A stretch of DNA of 64,000 bases from assembly GCA_025642065.1 (NCBI GenBank), contig JAODUP010000268.1, positions 170,001-234,000 on the forward strand, given 5' to 3'. The position numbers and the translations under genes were made by a program. A model generated the notes under the pieces. That model had not been told where the DNA came from. It did no database searches and worked only from the letters and a program-made list of their open reading frames with translations. This DNA comes from Paralvinella palmiformis. Lineage: Eukaryota > Annelida > Polychaeta > Terebellida > Alvinellidae. Positions 16,030-30,640 of the stretch are shown here, piece by piece; position 1 is the stretch's first letter; each line of letters begins with the position of its first letter.

Positions 16030-16700
16030 GTCTTGTCACGTGTCATTTCGAAAAGGCGGAGGGGTGGCCGGTATCTGATACACCCCGATCCAGACCACTG
16101 ACACCGGACGTCGGGTGAGGAGCTAGCCGGCCAGCTTACGTCGCTGATCCCGAATACAAACAGACGAGTAGCGTTTGGGATCCAGACAGAACCCAGTCAC
16201 GGTCCGTAATCCTGACGTATCGTACCCAACACGCAGCTAAATGTATTCATGAAGTTGAAATCCTTTACCGAGGGTTCTCCAATCTCCGGATCAGAGGCTA
16301 CTCAACGTAAATCACAAACATATTTCCAAATTGAAGGAAATCTATCGCGATCAGCAAAATAAATCGAGCTCCAGTCGGCACAACAACAATATACAACAGC
16401 TGACGGTCACGTGATGTCTTCTCAGTGTGAATTGAGCGCCATCTGGCGGCCGGCCGACCAAATCAATGGCCGACTATTGGTCACGTGTACCTCAGTCGTG
16501 ACACTGAAATTATTAACGACTGCCGCAGAAAATGGCGACGGAGGAGAAATCACGTGGTTTACCGACTATCGGAAGACGAAATGCTGACTTTTGGTTGGCT
16601 ATTGATCTGCTGGGGGTCACGTGTAGGTCACGTATAGGTCACGTGGAGATATGTACTCTGATGGCGGGTTATGATTGGTTTCTGATCGGAACACAAACCA
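16030..16700 (+). promoter_or_regulatory. Cluster of six CACGTG E-boxes in a CpG-rich block
   Basis: CACGTG occurs at 16037, 16408, 16482, 16551, 16618 and 16640, most within GTCACGTG, with a near-match at 16629. Such sites bind bHLH-zip factors (USF, MITF/TFEB, Myc/Max). An ATG in good context (AAAATGGCG, 16532) opens a 69-codon frame of no recognised family. The block may be a promoter, but transcription is not shown. Confidence 0.4.
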
Positions 16701-16760
16701 ATCGTACCCACCCAGATATATTGTGGTTAATATATAAATAAACAAACTATACCCAAAGAC

Positions 16761-16840
16761 AGTGAGTGAGTGAGTGAGTGAGTGAGTGAGTGAGTGAGTG
16801 AGTGAGTGAGTGAGTGAGTGAGTGAGTGAGTGAGTGAGTG
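16761..16840. repeat. (GTGA)n microsatellite
   Basis: About 20 perfect copies of GTGA. Confidence 0.95.
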
Positions 16841-17076
16841 CTCAGTGTGTAAGTGTTTAACAACAATGCAGAATATTCTAGGTTCGGTATCACTAACTGG
16901 GCAATTCATCTGCGATATCAACTATATTGCTATAAATGCGAACGTCGTTTGAGTACACTGATTTTATGATCAAACAATTGAGGCTAGAAACACACACACA
17001 CACACACACACACACAATAACACATAGATCCTTGTAAATACCTGTTGCGTAACTTTTTTCAACTTTTTATTTCTTA

Positions 17077-17250
17077 GTGTGTGTGTGTGTGTGTGTGCGT
17101 ACGTGCTCGCGTGCATGTGAGTGCATGCATTTTATGCGTGCGTGTGTGTATCTGTTGGTGTGTGTGTATGTGTGCGTGCGTGCGTGCGTGTGTGTGTGCG
17201 TGCGTGCGTGCGTGCGTGCGTGCGTGTGTGCGTGCGTGCGTACGTGTCAT
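17077..17250. repeat. (TG)n and (TGCG)n compound microsatellite
   Basis: TG runs are interspersed with CGTG and TGCG units. The Cys/Val/Arg-rich frames across it are by-products of the repeat. Confidence 0.85.
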
Positions 17251-17591
17251 ATTTTTCTGCCTGTCATAATGTCATATGATTTATTGAGCAGTAAATTATC
17301 ACGTGTTAAACTACCGATTTGGCGTCATAACGAACACAACAATAATAAAGAAGTCTTATCGGTTTATAGCTCATTAGTAATAGTCCTTGATCTAAGTGTC
17401 AGGGCAGTGATACCTGAATTAGCCGACACCTGGATACAGCGACTACCCACTATTAGGACAACTTCATGCAACAAGTTGCCAGAGGAAATATGTAATGTTG
17501 CTCTTTTGTGGCCACCTGTCTGTACGTGGTTCGCTAAATGCCCCGATATCGTCAGATGATGAAGATGATCATGATGATTCTGATAATAATG

Positions 17592-17625
<34 letters not shown>

Positions 17626-19420
17626 GTCAATTCTTGAAAATAGTAGATGGTAGATTATATCAAAAGTTAATAACGCTTTATTGTATCTGCATTATTATTA
17701 TTATCATCATCATCATCATCGGAATAGAGAGGTTATCATTTTACATATACGTCTATTAACTAACATCTTTATATTTATAGTATACGTGTCTTTGTACGGA
17801 TAAAGTTTAGTGCGCTAATACATAAAGTTAGCAACACATTAATCTTAGTATAATGACATGAGTTGAGGTATTTAGCCTTGACACTGGTCACATACGGGAC
17901 ATATGACTGAGGGAGGACAGTGCGGGGGGGGGGCTACCTAGGTAATCATCTCACAAACAAAGATACGAATCATATTGGAACCTACAGCCCGGAGGTTTGC
18001 AGTACAATGCTCTAACCGCCGCACCATCGGGGCGTTTGGATGATGTCGTAAAGTATTTCGTGTGTAAAGTATAATAAATTATTGAATTTTGTTACAAATA
18101 TGTTTCTATTGAAAGTACTGATTCTTATTTACATTTTGCTCACTGCGTTCATCGAAAGGAATCAGAAGTAATTTATAAATTCTTGGAAGAGAAAGGCAGT
18201 TAAACCCCCAACTACTACTACAGAGTACTACCATGTTAATTGTACTCTCACCCGTGTTTTTAATCAGAACATCTTGGCTGAGATAATCCAATGGAATCAA
18301 TCTGATGAGTTTGGACTCCATTAGTCATCATATATCTACTGGTAACATCGAAATATCCACTCCCACGATAATGTTGATAATAAAGTGTTTATGTAGCGAT
18401 ATATGACATATTTCATGTGATATTTCACAAAATTATTGTTTATTGGAGAATAAAGCAGTTAACAATATCAGATCTACACATTGTTATCATGTTGTTATTA
18501 AGAGAGTTTGTTTTAGTATTGATATCTATTATCAGTGAATCGCTAATAAAAATTATTCTGAGAAACAATAATGACACTTCATTGGATTCTGATTAGCTAA
18601 TTTTATAATAGTATCTCTCACCCTCCCCCCATACCTCCATCCTCTCTCCCCTCCCCATATTCTCTATTATTATCTCTTAGTATCATATATATTTATTTGT
18701 ATATATATATATATATATATATGTATATGTATGTGGGTTGTGTATGGCGATGCGTGTGTGTGGTGTGTGTGCGTGTGGTGCGCGTGTGTGTATGTATGTA
18801 TGTGTATGTATGTGTGTGCGTGTGTGCCGCTGTGTGTGCGTGTGTGTGTGAAGTAAGTTTTATCTACATGCTAAATATTTAAGGACATTACATGTTTTAC
18901 TACAGAACTAAAACCCCATGTCTCAGCCTGTTACAAGTATTATGTCGAGATAACGATATTAACTGTTTCTCGTCCTACGTTTTGTTAAAATCAGTAAGAG
19001 TAAATTTGTTGGCCAGAGTGTCGAATCAGTGCACAACAATATCTAAGCTCACTGTATTGCATTAATGATAAACGAACCCGTTAGGCTGGCTGGTAGACAT
19101 GCAGACAGACAGACAGGCAGGCAGACAGACAGAGAGAAAAACAAACAGGCAACATACAGTAGATCAGGCTAACAGATCAGAGAGAGAGAGAGGGTCGATC
19201 AGTTAGACAGACAGTGAGACCGTCGGTAAAACAGATATTCAGACAGATAGACAGTGAATGTTGACCAAGCAAGCTCAGAGCTAACAACATAATTTATTTA
19301 CCTACCAGTGCTCCACCTGGTGAGCTGTTATAAGAACTGGAAATATAATAACAACAAAAGTGATTTTTCTGCCCAAGTCTTATTTTTTCTTTTAATGTTC
19401 TCTTTTACTGATCGGATTTA
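17251..19420. other. Intergenic stretch, no gene recognised
   Basis: Contains (AAT)n at 17583-17622, a SINE head at 17975-18040, a TA/TG compound run at 18695-18850 and CAGA-type runs at 19105-19250. No protein similarity is seen. Confidence 0.5.
17975..18040 (-). repeat. tRNA-derived SINE head, minus strand
   Basis: On the minus strand, GATGGTGCGGCGGTTAGAGC resembles an A box and GTAGGTTCCAATATG a B box, separated by a typical distance. Confidence 0.5.
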
Positions 19421-19429
19421 ATAATGGCG

Positions 19430-19960
19430 CACTCCAGTGCGATTCTACGTCACCAGTCACGTGACACCGGCAAAGCACCTCGCTGACATTGACCAGGAGA
19501 GTGCCTCATTGATATACAACAAATTAGTGTTCCCTCTCCACCAGGTTCATATCGGCTTGTTAGATTTATCCTGGCATGAAATGGCTGTTAGTTCGTACGA
19601 AACACAGGAGAAATTATCCAATAATGGGGCGACTATTAATTATTATAATAACTTTATGGCCATATTTCTCTGCCACAATCAGTCAGATCTCTTGCTCGTG
19701 ACAATGACATTATCGCAGAACATCAAACTCCGAATTAGCTACTAGTCCAGTGAGGAATATATTTATGCCAAGATCATCCTGTCCCCTCCTCAGCCCCATT
19801 TTGATATCTGGTGGGCGCCATATAACTATTGGCCGGTATGTAAATAATGCAGCCAATCAGGAGCGAGAAATCTGTTCCGTTATGGCGACCATGGTAACAG
19901 ATGTAGAGTCCAGTTTGTGGTGTAAATCTACCAAGTACAGATGTCTTATTATAATTTTCC
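19430..19960. promoter_or_regulatory. Unique GC-richer block with CCAAT, CACGTG and RFX-like motifs
   Basis: Non-repetitive sequence between repeat-rich flanks. It contains GTCACGTGAC (about 19456-19465), CTTTATGGCCATAT (about 19651), GCCAATCAGGAGCG (about 19852) and GACCATGGTAAC (about 19886), a half-match to the RFX X-box. Two 74-102 codon frames exist without recognised homology. It may be a promoter or enhancer; the evidence is motif-level only. Confidence 0.3.
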
Positions 19961-19989
19961 TGATTGATGGATAGATCACTACAAATCAT

Positions 19990-21607
19990 AACTATAATAT
20001 ACTGATATATGATTCTAATGAAGCGATCACAAATCCGAACGAAGGCGAAATTTATATCACTTAAAAATGAAATTGAGCGAGCGAGTGAATGAACGAATGA
20101 ATGAATGAGTAAAGGAGCGAGTTACTGAGTCAGTGAGTGAGTCAGAGACTGAGTTGATTATCACCGTCCTATGGAAATGATATAATATGGATGAAACACC
20201 CTCTAGACACTGATAACACTGGGATTCCAACCCAAATCTAGGGCGCCTTCTTTAATGAAGGCCCATTTGAAATAGTTACTTCGCCCGTCGGAGGTCTAAT
20301 AGATATTGTTGACATTAAAGTAATGTCATCCTTGTGTAAGTGTTCCACGGTAAGTATTGTTAGAGATATCACCAACAACGGAGACGGCTATGATGAATGA
20401 AACATCCTAGATAATTTATGCGGAACTACCATTATAGTCTGTGTAATGAAGAACTAAAAATTGGACCTAGTGTTGTCTCTGATCGGTCATTACCAATATA
20501 AACAAAACAATATACTGAAATAATTTACTTACTACAAGAAACATTTATTACCAACAACAATATAGCGTTTATAGATTTATGTATAATGTGTTATAGTTAA
20601 AGACTAGTAGTAGTAGTAGTAGTAGTAACAGTAATATTAGTTTAGTTGAAGTAGTGGTATTAATAGTAATAGTATAATGACGGCTACTACTACTACTATA
20701 CTAGTACTAGCAGTAGTAGTAGCAATAACTGTAGTAGTAGTTGTTGTTGTCGTTGCTACTGCTGCTATCATGTATATTTCATAAGACATTCTCATTAACA
20801 TAAACTCTACAGTTAAATTTCCAAAATAGTTGAATATTAAGAACAGATTTAAACTTTTTAACAAATGGTCTGGGGGTGCTCCACTAAAAATACAATAACT
20901 ACATAACTTGAACCGTGATACGAAGACACCTGTCATAACATCTGACAGGGGATGGTTTATCATCAGGAGATCTAAACTTTATTTGTAATAGCTTGAAATG
21001 GATCACCTGTAAATAATATGGATTTTGAAGATTTTGGGTGATATGATTACAGTTTGACTATTGTTAATTATACGAATTACACAAATTGATATACAAGTCG
21101 TATAACAGGTAGCTGTTAGTAGTTTAGTTGAGAGGTAACATAACAAGTACAGCAGTAATTATTAACGAGGTTGTACTCAGGCCTGCATACAAATTTGACA
21201 TAATGAGGTAAATCCAGAGAGATAATATATGAGTTTTATTAACTTTCAGTTCATGTCTGTTCCGGAGCAGTTTATATTGAAAAAAAAAACATAAAAATAT
21301 TGATGACAAATATAAAAATTTAATTTTTACTTTGTTGATTAGTTAATTAATTTGCTTGTTAGTTAGTTAGTTAGTTTGTTTGTTTGTTTGTTTGTGTGTT
21401 TATTTGTTTGTTTGTGAGATAATATGTTAGTTTGTTTATCTATCTGCCTGCCTGCCTGCCTGCCTGTCTGTTTATCTGTCTGTCTGTCGGTCTGTCTGTC
21501 TGTCTGTCTGTCTGTTTACATGCTTGATTGTTGAAGTGTTTTTTTCCCTTTGTTTATCATTATCTGTGAGTGAACACTCGACACTATTAGTTCAATGTAT
21601 TATTTAA

Positions 21608-21656
<49 letters not shown>

Positions 21657-22918
21657 TATCATCAATGTACTCTCACTTCCTACTATCTCAACGATAACAA
21701 TGATCCACCATCCTCTAACTAACTGACTATTTATGTCTTTAGATGAACGGTTTTTTAAATGTTTGTACTATAGAAGTTTGATCTTGTTTATCTAACAATA
21801 TTCGTTGTTTATATTAACTTCACTGTTATGTGGCAGTAAAACCATTTTGTCTTCACAGTTTTATTAAGTCTGTGTACTGTCGCTTCGAAGGCTTTTACGT
21901 CAGCATGTTGTTTAGATTTAACATGTCAACATTATCATTTTTATTACATATTTAGTGGATCTAGGTTATTATAACATTTAGTTTTTACACTCTGGTGATA
22001 TTCATATCATAAATGTTTCGTTCATGGATGATTTAATTTTCTTATTCTAACAAGGAATTATCTAAACATAATGACGATCAAGGTTTACTAATTACAAAAA
22101 TAAAGATGGGAATATAGAATTATATTTTGATCAATATAAAATGTTAAAAAAGTGTTTTATATTGCATATATAAGGGCGGTATAACAGATTTTATTATGTT
22201 TATAAAACTCAACGAATTGTGTCCCAACAGTTCTTGAATAGAAAATAAAAGCTATATACCATTTCATAAAACAAATTATAAATATATTTCTATTACCCTG
22301 ATGAATGCGCCAATAAGAAAATCAGCTATTGAACTCAACCAAACATAATACGACTAGTCGCAAAAACCTTTTTTATACACATGTATCGTTTTATGCATGT
22401 ATGTATATAAGGGTGTATGTTGTGTTTTGTATTTTGTGACTTTTCAAATAATGAGTGTCGTTTATGTCGATATAAAATAAATGAGAACTTTTAACTTTTA
22501 CCATTATTAGACGATTTATGTCCAATAAAATCATCTTTGTCACCAACAATCTCTAATCGTAATGTCTGTAATCTAACTAATTCTGTGACTGATAGTTAGT
22601 GGGAGGGGGGGGGGATTATGTTCCTCTTGTCTTCGTCATCACCATCAGCGAATCTGAAGTCACTCCACCAATTAATAAAATATGTTGAGATAACAAATAA
22701 TAATAATAATTGTGTGATATCGATTGATTGGTTGCTCAGCCTTTTGACGAGTTAATCCATCCAAGAACGAAGCTTCAGGTACCCCCACCCCCACCCACCC
22801 CCACAATCAATGTGTATTTCAAACACTTTCTGTTACCTTATACACAGACAGTCAGCTTTTGTATCAGCACTGAGAGTTTTAAATTGAACATACACACACT
22901 CACGCACAGACGCGCGTA

Positions 22919-22955
<37 letters not shown>

Positions 22956-23777
22956 AGAAGCTGTACTAATGTTGTTAATGCTGAGTTAAACATATTACCT
23001 AAGTCACTAACTATTAATATTATCCTAGTGTTAGTCCAATAACTCAATAACCCCCCTACTCCCCCCCCCCCCATTTTTGTTTTCTCTCTTCTCATACGAC
23101 CAGAGATAAGATAGATCCAGATGTTGTTTCTGAAGCTGTGTTCGTTTCCCATTATGTGACTTTGAAAGTAACCAGAACGGTTTCTGTTGACTAGAGTCAC
23201 AAAAGCTGCTCTGGGTCCGTGATCCAGAGACAGACAATGACTGAACTAACTTCATTATTGAGGAGATTCACGTGTCATCCCCGGCATTACCCCCACCTCA
23301 GGTAGTCAGTAGGTTCATTAGTCAGTCAGTCGGTCAGTAGATGTGACCGACAGCTGGACGACTAGGGCGGGTTATTGGTTCATTCACTTTATACAATCTG
23401 GTGTCAGGATCGATCCAGACGAAAGTAGTCCAACTTAATTTGATGTAGTAAACCGTGACGAATGATCGGATCCAATATATGTGCCATATACCTGAACATG
23501 TATCATTACAATGATTATCTTAGTTCAGGAATCAAAATATCTGCCTGTCTTTCTTTGTGTCTGTTTGCCTGTTTGTCAGCCTATCTGCTTACCTACCTAT
23601 TTGCTTGTTTGCTTATCTGTATGTATGTCTAGTTGTTTGTCTCTGTCTGCCTTTCTGTCCGCCTTTCTGCCTGTCTGTCTCTCTGTCTATCCAACTTTAT
23701 TTATGTTTATCCTTCAGCAATGTCTGAAGACGTGTGTGCGTGCGTGTGTGCGCGTGTGTGTGTTCATGCATACATCC

Positions 23778-23818
<41 letters not shown>

Positions 23819-23909
23819 CAGAAAATACCATATTAGTTCTGATGTAAGCAGATTATTTGTTTCAAGACATTTTACATAGATAGATAGAGATATAGATAGA
23901 TAGATAGAT

Positions 23910-23941
<32 letters not shown>

Positions 23942-24150
23942 TTTATAGATTACATAAACGGCAAATGTCCATCATTAATATTTTATATTTTGTATATGAA
24001 ATTTTGAAGTCAGTATAATGCAAACTAGTTTTTTATTGTATGTCGTGCTGCAATTGTCTTTTGGGGATTTTATTAACGGTATTTACCGCTTTATTCAATC
24101 AATCAATCAATCAATCAAATCTTTGTTCCTGACTCTGTCACTTGTGTATA
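19990..24150. other. Intergenic stretch, no gene recognised
   Basis: Holds GAGT/GAAT-type runs (20070-20150), (AGT)n runs (20605-20770), CTGT-type runs (21440-21515 and 23530-23690), TA runs (21611-21653, 23780-23815), a CA run (22920-22950) and (GATA)n (23879-23940). No coding similarity is seen. Confidence 0.5.
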
Positions 24151-24154
24151 TACA

Positions 24155-24275
24155 ATAGGGTTATGTACATAGAATGGTTATGTACATAGAATAGGGTTAT
24201 GTACATAGAATAAGGCTATGTACATACAATAGGGTTATGTACATGCAGTAGGTTTATGTACATACAGTACAGTTT
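24155..24275 (+). repeat. Minisatellite, ~20-bp unit
   Basis: Six to seven copies of GGGTTATGTACATAGAATA-like units. Confidence 0.8.
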
Positions 24276-25135
24276 TGTCCATAGAAATATTATTTTAAAA
24301 AGAATACACATCTCTGAATACAAAACGACACTAATTTTGTCTTAGAAATATCCAGAAGGATCCAATTATTTATCAAAAGTATCTATCACGTGACATTTCC
24401 GATAACACTCAATATTCCATCAATTGTAGACTATATCAGCGATAAATATATGGCGTAGTACCGCCAATCTATCAAAGCTAGGTGTCTAATCGGAGTCAGA
24501 TAATAAAATGTCACCTGTTGCTCGTCCATTATGTGACAGCTAATGACTGTATTCATCAAAGAAGTCCAGTCTAGTGAATGTCCATGTGGTGATTTTCAAT
24601 CATGATTCTAATCCAGGATAACTTCATCCGTCATCTGTACGGATCGGTGCAAGGCATGGTCACGCTATTCTATATATAGAAATCGCTTAAGGATGGCAGC
24701 TTGGTCAGAGGAACGAGATGGAGGGGGGGGGGGATTTGTGAACTTCTGTATCTAAATTAAACATATACTATTTGCCAATTTACAAACTAGATACGATATG
24801 AGACAGAGTGATAAAAATAAATTAGAATCTCTATGATTGGAAAAAGTAGCTGAATAGACAAATAATTATTTTACGTTAATCTGACGAAGTAAAATAGATT
24901 GTTGTTATATCAGTTATTAAAAATTTGAATAACAGATATGTTTGAATATCAAATAGAGATAATAATTAAGACACTAAATATTGAGCAGATATCGAAGACG
25001 GATATCAGACAAACAGTGATAGAAATAATCAACTTTTTATCATTAGAATGTATTTCGAATCAATATAAAATCGTGATAAATAGCAATATTTATCTAGTAA
25101 GGTGATGGAAGGGATAAATGCAGAAGCGCGAACCC

Positions 25136-25136
<1 letters not shown>

Positions 25137-25184
<48 letters not shown>
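25137..25184. repeat. (TA)n microsatellite flanked by inverted CCCG/CGGG
   Basis: A TA run bounded by ACCCG on the left and CGGGT on the right, so the whole block can form a cruciform. Confidence 0.9.
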
Positions 25185-25185
<1 letters not shown>

Positions 25186-25262
25186 GGGTGCCTCCGTGGT
25201 CCAACTGGTAGAAGTTGGCTCACAGATACTACCACCTGAGTTCAATCTTCGCAATCTGAGTG
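25186..25262 (+). repeat. tRNA-derived SINE head
   Basis: TGGTCCAACTGGTAGAAG resembles an A box and TGAGTTCAATCTTC a B box about 40 bases later. It sits between two long TA runs, and the second (25349-25419) may be the SINE tail. Confidence 0.5.
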
Positions 25263-25344
25263 TTTCTCTTGACTTCTTCATTACCTTTGGAGGTCGCTTG
25301 GCCCATTCTACCATATCTTGCACAAAAGTGGCCATAAAACATCA

Positions 25345-25348
<4 letters not shown>

Positions 25349-25419
<71 letters not shown>
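25349..25419. repeat. (TA)n microsatellite
   Basis: A perfect TA run of about 70 bp. Confidence 0.95.
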
Positions 25420-25421
<2 letters not shown>

Positions 25422-25872
25422 TTTTACACACAGAGACACACACACACACATAACACACTGGTAAATCATCATCTATCAATAGCTGATAGCTGAACTTCAT
25501 TTAAAAATATCGACATAATACAATTTGATCAGAAAACATCTTGAAATATCTACTATCTGCCAGCACAAAATGTGGGAGATGCTGGAGACATGTGACGTCA
25601 TTGTCATGGCCTGGGGCCAAAAGAATAACAATATTGTGTGTGCATCTTCAACACGGCATAAACAATCTTGCGACATAAAATAGCATTTGTTATGTTCTTC
25701 ATAATACATAATACAGACAATAACATATTTGTCAATCACCAGATGGGACTGTTGGAAGATCATTTCCAAGTCCGTGTCCACAAGCTTAGACTGTCACAGT
25801 CCGGTATTGTTCGTTTCCGGCTAAGAACTCCAATGATAACTGACTGATTCCCTCCAAAAGCCAATACTGTAT

Positions 25873-25878
<6 letters not shown>

Positions 25879-25951
<73 letters not shown>
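25879..25951. repeat. (TA)n microsatellite
   Basis: A perfect TA run of about 72 bp. Confidence 0.95.
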
Positions 25952-25955
<4 letters not shown>

Positions 25956-26721
25956 CGAAAGAGCACTTTGTGTGTGAAGGAATGGTACTCAGAGAAGAAG
26001 GGAATCTGAATTTGAATTGACACTTCCTGCTAACGATGGCTAGTTAGTGTCTTCAAAATACAAAGGTCAAAATATTTTCACATCTATTTTGGGGAAATAA
26101 TAGCTGACTATGGTCTCTATAATTGGCTTAATCAACTGATCTTACCGCTGATCCTATCTATAAATATGTTTATGTTCTATAAATAGTCATATTTTACTCT
26201 ATGACTAGAGAAGGGTGGTATATCTTTACAATTAATCAAATATCTCTCTCTCTCTCTTACGTCATTTATCTATCCAATGGCTGGATGTGTCATAAATCAA
26301 TAGATTGATGGATTTCTCGATATAATACATCTATCATTTACAGCACAAACCAGAGAGTTTTGACAATAGCACCGGGATGTACTCGTCTGAAAATTAAGGA
26401 AACAAGGTTCATCATTGCTGGATTCGAACTTTAAAAACGATGTAAAAATTTGGGAATAAATAAAATTAGCCAAATAAAACATCACTCAGTACATTGTACT
26501 CTGTAGAGAGATGCACACAGTTGACTCCGTGTTGAACATGACCTAATTAGACAGGAACCACACTTAAAACGATGTTAATTCTTACAGCTGACGTCATTAA
26601 TGATGTGGTCAACAGCTGTTCTTGTTCTTACACCTAAATCTTCGGGAATAATTGTTGGCTTTTACTGTTATATAAATATGTGCTTAATACCCTTATTAAC
26701 TATTATTGCCAACACACACAC

Positions 26722-26723
<2 letters not shown>

Positions 26724-26781
<58 letters not shown>
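26724..26781. repeat. (TA)n microsatellite
   Basis: A TA run preceded by a short CA run. Confidence 0.95.
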
Positions 26782-26784
<3 letters not shown>

Positions 26785-27188
26785 AGCAATGAACAGGTTA
26801 AAATTAAATAGTACAAGTACACAGTGAAAGCCATTAAAATAGCATTATAGCATACTATTTGTTTTCTAGCTATTGTAATAGCACGAAGGTGCATCAGGAT
26901 ATAAAATCCAATCGGAAGTCTTTAAATATAATTTTTATGCCGAATTATGGTCCTTAAAACATCGACTTATGAACCTATCATCAAGCGCGGGTGTGTGTGT
27001 GTGTGTGTGTGTTCGCAAAAATATCTGTTGAAAATAGTCTTAAACGGGAGTGAATATGACATTGTTTGGGACTGTGATCGGGAAGTTTACTCATTAAAAT
27101 TCTTTTAATTATTATTCTAAACTCATAGCTTGTAATAAATAGCACACTTGGAGAGGCAATGTGTGCGCGTGTGCGTGTGTGTGTGTGC

Positions 27189-28394
<1,206 letters not shown>

Positions 28395-30640
28395 ATTCAA
28401 AACAGTTAGTGCTTTTTGTATCAATTGCCAGAGCATAACGTCCCATTTGGGATGCCCTCTATGACTTACAATGTACGATGAATCCAGGCTCTAACAAACT
28501 AGATTTTATATGGCTGACAAAAGTGTTCCATATACATGAAAATGTTAATTATTCCATAGACGGCTATCATCCAATTATATACAAAACTCGACCAGATCAG
28601 TGAGAGGACGAGGGGGCGTTGTACTATATATAAACGAGCATCTACAATTTATCGTGAGACAAGATATTTCAGTATTTATTTCACATGTTTATGAATCCCT
28701 ATTTGTCGAAATCGGAAACGCCCTCAAAGGCAACAAACCCATTATTATCATACTGTATTGTCCCAATACTCCACCACTTGCGGATGGTAGCAGGACAAAA
28801 AAACATGCGGACAAAACCCCCAGAATAAAAAAAAAAGCATGCGGACATAACTCCCTGCCGACATAACCCCCTGAATATAAGAATTAGGGTTAATTGACAG
28901 TAATTAACACACATACAAATGGTTGTTAGAATATGGCCAGTACAATTGATTTGTTGGTTTGGCCTTATATAGTTATATTTTCAAAAACTATATATTAGAT
29001 TCACAAATAAACCATCTTTTTCAAAACAACCACTGACATTCAGTGGGTTTTGTCCGCGACTCCTTGCAGATATATAATATACGATAATATACGACATTTC
29101 TGAGGCTGTGCCGAATAAGCGACAGCTTGGGGATTCTCCCCGAACAACAAAACAAACAAACAAACGAAATTTATTTAGCGCCCTATATAACCTGTAAGAA
29201 GGTTACTCTAGGGCGCTTGACAATAAATAATTCATATGGATGTAACAGATTTACATCTTTAAAAATACATAATTCTTTCCAGCCAAATACATAATATATT
29301 CAGCAAGGAAAAGCTGAAACAAAAAGATTAGTTTTTATCTTCTTGTTTCAGGTATCAAGGGTCTTGCACTTTCTGGTGGTTACTGGAAGATTATTCCATA
29401 AGGTTTCAGCAGCTTTTCTGAAACATCTATTACTGTATGTCACTCTACGTGTTGTTGGTACAGCTAATAATGCTCCAGACTCAGACCATAGAGACCCTGT
29501 CGGCTGATACGATACGTCAAGTTCCTCTAAGTACTGAGGGGCAGTCCCTTGAAGTGCCTTAAAAGTGTACATCTAAATATTGTACTGCGACTTAAATATA
29601 TCCGGAAGCCAATGCAGGGAGTTCAAGACTGCTGTTTTATGTTCTCTTTTATGAGTGCGAGTGACTAACCTGGCAGAAGATGACTTTACCCGCCACTTAA
29701 ACACAGCACTAAATAAAATTAATGAAGAACATAAATCAGTACTTATTTTGAGTGATATTAATATCCATCTCCTAAAATTTGAATCTCATGCTAAAACAAA
29801 CTCTTTCATAGAGAATATATATTCGTTTAGACCCCCCCCCCTCATTACAAAGCCTACCAGAATCACCAATTTCTCTGCAACAATTATTGATTATGTGTAT
29901 ATTAATATACAGAAATGCGCAACCAAATCCGGAATGATCATTATCGCTCTGATCATTTTGGGATATTTTAAATCATATATAAGCATGTTCGAGATCAACC
30001 CAAATAATACTCAACTATCAGATCCTAAAACCCTCAAAATATCGCTAAATTTAATAATCTATTGTCTAAAGCTGACTTTTCAAATATTACCTCATCCAAT
30101 TGCGCACATACGGCATATAATTTATTTCTGGAAACAATAAACCTATTTTACGAGCTGTCATTCTCAGCAAGAACTATAACTCGTAGACGAAACCAAATAA
30201 AACGTGAACCTTGGATCACACAGGAAATTTTGAAATCTACCAAAACAAAGGCCAAGTTATACCGCCGAGAATTAAATACGCCAACAAGTGATAACATCCC
30301 TAAATATAAATTATTCTGTAAGATTTTCACATGAATTAAGCGACAAGCTAAATTTCAATACTATAGACATTATCTGAAACTAAATAAAAATAATGTTTAA
30401 AAAACCTGGTCACTTTTGAAGCCTCTTATCTCCAATGGCTCTAAGATAACCTCAATGTCTATTGGATTAATCTCGAACAATGTGGTCATAATGCACCCAG
30501 ATAAAATTGTTAATGCTTTTAATACCTTCTTTGCCAACATAGGGCACACTACCAGCGAGGCAGTTCTCCCACCTCAGAAAAGCTTTTCCCATTTATTCAT
30601 TAAATCATACTGCATCCAAATGCCCTCGCTCAAAGTATAG
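28395..30640 (+). mobile_element. CR1/L2-like LINE, 5' part, broken by a nested insertion
   Basis: Translated pieces match the apurinic-endonuclease half of a non-LTR retrotransposon: FIWLTKVF and DGYHPIIYKTRPDQ (about 28505-28595), RGGVVLYINEH...ESLFVEI (28600-28730), then after an interruption SDINIHLLKFESHAK and ITKPTRITNFSATIIDYVY (29750-29905), corresponding to the family's GD(F/I)N and TLIDHI(F/Y) motifs. The region leading to reverse transcriptase follows (EPWITQEILKSTKTKAKLYRR, 30208-30275; 30416-30600). Stops and frame changes separate the pieces, and no RT palm is present, so the copy is dead and truncated at its 3' side. Confidence 0.75.
28796..29654 (-). mobile_element. Insertion nested in the LINE, including a minus-strand LINE 3' fragment
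   Basis: The plus-strand LINE reading is lost at about 28796 and resumes at about 29655. Within the gap, the minus strand from about 29650 to 29348 reads HKREHKTAVLNSLHWLP, then TFKALQGTAPQYLEELDVSY and RKAAETLWNNLPVTTRKC, the usual C-terminal end of CR1-like reverse transcriptase ORFs. A GCGC stem-loop tail (29163-29220) and an (AAAC)n run (29145-29165) mark its 3' end. The left part (28796-29100) is a separate AT-rich piece with repeated ATGCGGACA motifs. Confidence 0.65.

Noticed and set aside
14340..25262. True tRNA genes at the A/B-box sites
   Set aside because: B boxes are good, but acceptor and anticodon stems do not pair convincingly; SINE heads fit better.
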